NCBI RefSeq assembly: GCF_014207445.1
Contig: NZ_JACHEM010000018.1
Span: forward strand, 1 to 64,000
DNA length: 64,000 nucleotides
Direction: 5' to 3'
From: Streptomyces candidus
GTDB lineage: Bacteria; Actinomycetota; Actinomycetes; Streptomycetales; Streptomycetaceae
In this document: positions 61,414 through 64,000 of the stretch, in pieces
How the letters are laid out: each line of letters starts with the position of its first letter
How positions within the stretch are numbered: position 1 is the first letter of the stretch
The notes under the pieces: model-generated
The model's database searches: none
What the model was told of the DNA's origin: nothing
Seen by the model: only the letters and a program-made list of their open reading frames with translations
Translations under genes and position numbers: made by a program

Positions 61414-62013
61414 ATGCCGCAGGGACAGCCGGAGAACGTACCGAACGACGGGCTCACCACCCGCCAGCGCCGCAACCGGCCGCTGCTGATGGTGCACACG
61501 GGCGTCGGCAAGGGGAAGTCGACGGCCGCGTTCGGCATGGCGCTGCGGGCCTGGAACCAGGGCTGGCCGATCGGGGTGTTCCAGTTCGTGAAGTCGGCGA
61601 AGTGGAAGGTCGGCGAGGAGAACGCGCTGAAGGCCCTCGGCGCTACGGGCGAGGGCGGGAGCGTCGCCTGGCACAAGATGGGCGAGGGCTGGTCCTGGGT
61701 CCAGCGCGACGATCAGGCCGACAACGAGGACAAGGCGCGGGAGGGCTGGGAGCAGGTCAAGCGGGACCTTGCCGCCGAGACGTACAGGTTCTATGTGCTG
61801 GACGAGTTCGCCTACCCGCTCCACTGGGGGTGGATCGACGTCGAGGAGGTCGTGCGGGTGCTGCGCGACCGGCCGGGCACGCAGCACGTGGTGATCACGG
61901 GGCGCAATGCTCCGCAGGCGCTGCTGGACGCGGCCGACCTGGTCACCGACATGTCGAAGGTGAAACACCCGATGGACGCGGGTCAGAAGGGCCAGCGGGG
62001 CATCGAGTGGTAG
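61414..62013 (+). CDS. cobO: Cob(I)yrinic acid a,c-diamide adenosyltransferase (CobO)
   Basis: A 199-residue P-loop enzyme that adenosylates the corrinoid. The nucleotide motif GVGKGKSTAAFGMALRAWNQ and the KFVKSAKWKVGE-like and VVITGRNAPQALLDAADLVT segments are typical of CobO/BtuR. ATG 61414 starts two bases after the chelatase stop, and its stop overlaps the cobB start by seven bases. Confidence 0.95.
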   Translation: MPQGQPENVPNDGLTTRQRRNRPLLMVHTGVGKGKSTAAFGMALRAWNQGWPIGVFQFVKSAKWKVGEENALKALGATGEGGSVAWHKMGEGWSWVQRDDQADNEDKAREGWEQVKRDLAAETYRFYVLDEFAYPLHWGWIDVEEVVRVLRDRPGTQHVVITGRNAPQALLDAADLVTDMSKVKHPMDAGQKGQRGIEW

Positions 62014-63407
62014 CACGCATCGTGGTGGCCGCCCCGTCGTCGGGGAGCGGGAAGACCACCGTCGCGACGGGGCTGATGGCTGCCTTCTCCCAGCGGGGGC
62101 TTGCCGTGTCGCCGCACAAGGTGGGGCCGGACTACATCGACCCCGGCTATCACGCACTGGCCACCGGCCGGCCCGGACGCAACCTGGACGCGTACCTGTG
62201 CGGGCCCCAGCAGATCGCCCCGCTGTTCACGCACGGCGCCGCCGGGTGCGACCTGGCGGTCGTCGAGGGCGTGATGGGCCTGTACGACGGGGCCGCCGGG
62301 CAGGGCGAACTCGCCTCCACCGCACAGGTGTCGAAGCTGCTGCGCGCCCCGGTGGTGCTGGTGGTGGACGGCTCGTCGCAGTCGCGGTCGGTGGCGGCGC
62401 TGGTGCACGGCTTCGCGTCGTGGGATCCCGAGGTGCGGATCGGCGGCGTCATCCTGAACAAGGTGGGCTCCGACCGGCACGAGGAACTGCTGCGGGAGGC
62501 CCTCGACGGGTCGGGTGTTCCGGTGCTCGGCGTGCTGCGCCGCGCCCGGCAGGTCCGGACGCCCTCGCGTCATCTGGGCCTGGTGCCGGTGGCCGAGCGG
62601 CAGGCCGAAGCCGTCGAGTCGGTGGCCGCTCTCGCGGAGCAGGTACGGGCCGGGGTCGACCTGGAGGCCGTGCTGGCACTGGCCCGGAGCGCCCCGGAGC
62701 TGGGCGCGGAGGCGTGGCGCCCGGAGGTGGGGGACATGACGGGTTCGCGGGAGGCCGGCGAAGGGGGCGCGGAGGACGGCGGTGGGGAGCGCGCCGTGCG
62801 CACCCGGCCCGTCGTCGCCGTCGCCGCGGGGGCGGCGTTCACCTTCTCCTACGCCGAGCACACGGAACTCCTCGCCGCCGCCGGGGCCGACGTCGTCTCG
62901 TTCGACCCGCTCAGGGACGAGCAACTGCCTCCCCACACGCGGGGGTTGGTGATCGGGGGCGGGTTCCCCGAGGTGTACGCGCCGGAGCTGTCGGCGAACG
63001 AGCCGCTGCGCAAGGCCGTCTCCGAACTGGCCGCGGCCGGGGCGCCGGTGGCCGCCGAGTGCGCCGGACTGCTCTACCTGGCAGGGTCGTTGGACGGGCG
63101 GCCGATGTGCGGCGTGCTGGACGCCGAGGCGCGGATGTCGGAGAAGCTGACACTCGGATACCGGGAGGCGGTCGCCGTCGGGGACAGTGCGCTGGCCGCC
63201 GCGGGGACCCGGCTGCGCGGGCACGAGTTCCACCGGACGGCCGTCGAGCCGGGTGCCGGAACGGCGCCGGCGTGGGGGTTCACGCATCCGCAGCGGCGTG
63301 TCGAAGGTTTCGTACAGGGCGGGGTGCACGCCAGTTATCTGCATACGCACTGGGCGGCGGCACCGGAGATGGCGTACCGGTTCGTGCAGCGGTGTGCCGC
63401 GCCGTGA
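62007..63407 (+). CDS. cobB: Cobyrinate a,c-diamide synthase (CobB)
   Basis: A 466-residue glutamine-dependent amidotransferase acting on the a and c carboxylates. N-terminal P-loop is SSGSGKTTVATGLMAAFSQR, substrate segment VGPDYIDPGYHALATGRPG, and the C-terminal amidotransferase has catalytic Cys in AECAGLLYL and a GFVQGGVHASYLHTH ending. A Gly/Glu-rich linker separates the halves (GSREAGEGGAEDGGGERA). GTG 62007 overlaps the cobO stop by seven bases and has GCGGGG upstream. Last visible gene of the operon. Confidence 0.94.
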   Translation: MVARIVVAAPSSGSGKTTVATGLMAAFSQRGLAVSPHKVGPDYIDPGYHALATGRPGRNLDAYLCGPQQIAPLFTHGAAGCDLAVVEGVMGLYDGAAGQGELASTAQVSKLLRAPVVLVVDGSSQSRSVAALVHGFASWDPEVRIGGVILNKVGSDRHEELLREALDGSGVPVLGVLRRARQVRTPSRHLGLVPVAERQAEAVESVAALAEQVRAGVDLEAVLALARSAPELGAEAWRPEVGDMTGSREAGEGGAEDGGGERAVRTRPVVAVAAGAAFTFSYAEHTELLAAAGADVVSFDPLRDEQLPPHTRGLVIGGGFPEVYAPELSANEPLRKAVSELAAAGAPVAAECAGLLYLAGSLDGRPMCGVLDAEARMSEKLTLGYREAVAVGDSALAAAGTRLRGHEFHRTAVEPGAGTAPAWGFTHPQRRVEGFVQGGVHASYLHTHWAAAPEMAYRFVQRCAAP

Positions 63408-63418
63408 GCCCTCGCGTC

Positions 63419-64000
63419 CTACTCCGCGGCCAGGCCCACCACCAGCCACACGAAGCCCGCGCCCGCCGTCGTGCAGAGCAGGGTGGAGCGGGCCGGGTGG
63501 TCGTGGTGCGCCTCGGGCAGGATCTCGGCGGCCGCCAGGTAGAGGAGCACGCCGCCGAAGAAACCGAGATAGCAGCCGAGGAGTTCGGCCGGCAGGGTGA
63601 ACAGGAGCGTGGACGCCGCGCCCACGACGGGGGCCGCCGCGTCCGCGAACAGCATCGCCAGGGCCTTGCGGCGGGCGTTGCCGTACACGCGGGTCAGCGT
63701 GTAGGTGTTGAAGCCGTCGGCGAAGTCGTGGGCGAGGACGGCGAGGGCGACCGCCAGGCCCATGCCGCCGCCGATCTGGAAGGCCGCACCGAGGGCGATG
63801 CCGTCCATCAGGCTGTGGGCGACCATGGCGGACGCGGCGGTCATCCCGACCTCGGGGATGCGCTCACCCTCCACTCCGCCGTGCGCCGCGTGCCGTCCGG
63901 CGAGCAGGTGCTCGCCCACATGGGCGGCGAGGAAGCCGCCGACGAACAGGAGCAGCGCAGCCGGTACGCCGAAGACCTCGTTGCCGGCCGCCTCCAGGGC
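63419..64000 (-). CDS. ZIP family metal transporter (5' end cut by the window edge)
   Basis: The C-terminal 193 residues of a membrane transporter with at least six spans. ZIP landmarks are AHSLMDGIALGAAF and AVLAHDFADGFNTYTLTRVY, the paired metal-binding helices, preceded by a His-containing loop (AGRHAAHGG). It should move zinc or another divalent metal. The gene continues to the right beyond position 64000, and its start is not visible. It is convergent with cobB, eleven bases away. Confidence 0.9.
   Translation of the reverse strand, partial: ALEAAGNEVFGVPAALLLFVGGFLAAHVGEHLLAGRHAAHGGVEGERIPEVGMTAASAMVAHSLMDGIALGAAFQIGGGMGLAVALAVLAHDFADGFNTYTLTRVYGNARRKALAMLFADAAAPVVGAASTLLFTLPAELLGCYLGFFGGVLLYLAAAEILPEAHHDHPARSTLLCTTAGAGFVWLVVGLAAE

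Overview
The window is chromosomal DNA from a Streptomyces or a very close relative. The support is very high GC, frequent GTG and TTG starts, GC-only hairpin terminators, and lineage-typical genes: a cysteine-free chaplin (ChpE type), a streptophobe-family membrane protein, an SGM_5486-type 38-residue protein, a Gbn-type nucleoid protein and the actinobacterial Asp23/AmaP cluster. The gene order resembles what I recall of the conserved chromosome core of S. coelicolor (roughly the SCO1790s to SCO1850s). I see no phage, insertion sequence, CRISPR array or complete secondary-metabolite cluster.

Layout. At 1-230 lies the leader and promoter region of an rRNA operon running leftward off the edge. 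From 0.4 to 11 kb are a base-excision glycosylase, Spo0M-like, PEBP and HNH proteins, a TauE/SafE permease, an SPFH/NfeD membrane pair, an ABC ATPase, chpE and a GAF histidine kinase/LuxR regulator pair. From 11 to 21.5 kb are a secreted lytic transglycosylase, a double-FHA ABC transporter, a streptophobe protein, serB, a SixA phosphatase, and an MFS exporter with a divergent GntR regulator. From 22 to 30.5 kb are fabG-fabI, tldD-tldE, tyrS, small membrane or stress proteins and moaA. From 30.5 to 41.9 kb are an acetate-type symporter with its DUF485 partner, a secreted subtilisin, a lysoplasmalogenase/sterol-desaturase pair, a Clp-N protein, a VIT1-like transporter, a DnaQ-like exonuclease, SURF1, a GH15 enzyme and an atypical SDR. 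From 42 to 46.6 kb are the Asp23/AmaP envelope-stress cluster, an enoyl-CoA hydratase and gbn. From 47 to 54.8 kb are an ABC-F ATPase, secreted or membrane proteins and a class II aldolase. From 54.8 to 63.4 kb are a Pho-box-preceded pit operon and a cobalamin-riboswitch-controlled operon cobD-cobQ-chelatase-cobO-cobB. A ZIP transporter is cut by the right edge.

Functional themes are cell-envelope and developmental biology (chaplin, lytic transglycosylase, Spo0M, Asp23/AmaP, SPFH/NfeD, Gbn) and nutrient-responsive operons (phosphate, cobalamin, acetate). The observations I rate highest are the envelope cluster, where six neighbouring genes seem to reuse one Asp23-like fold; a GATC-rich patch upstream of gbn, whose product is a GATC-binding protein; two competing short frames (one encoding Cys-Gly-Cys-Asp-Ser-Cys) between cobQ and the cobaltochelatase gene; and a palindrome lying on the -35 region of an apparently leaderless MFS promoter.
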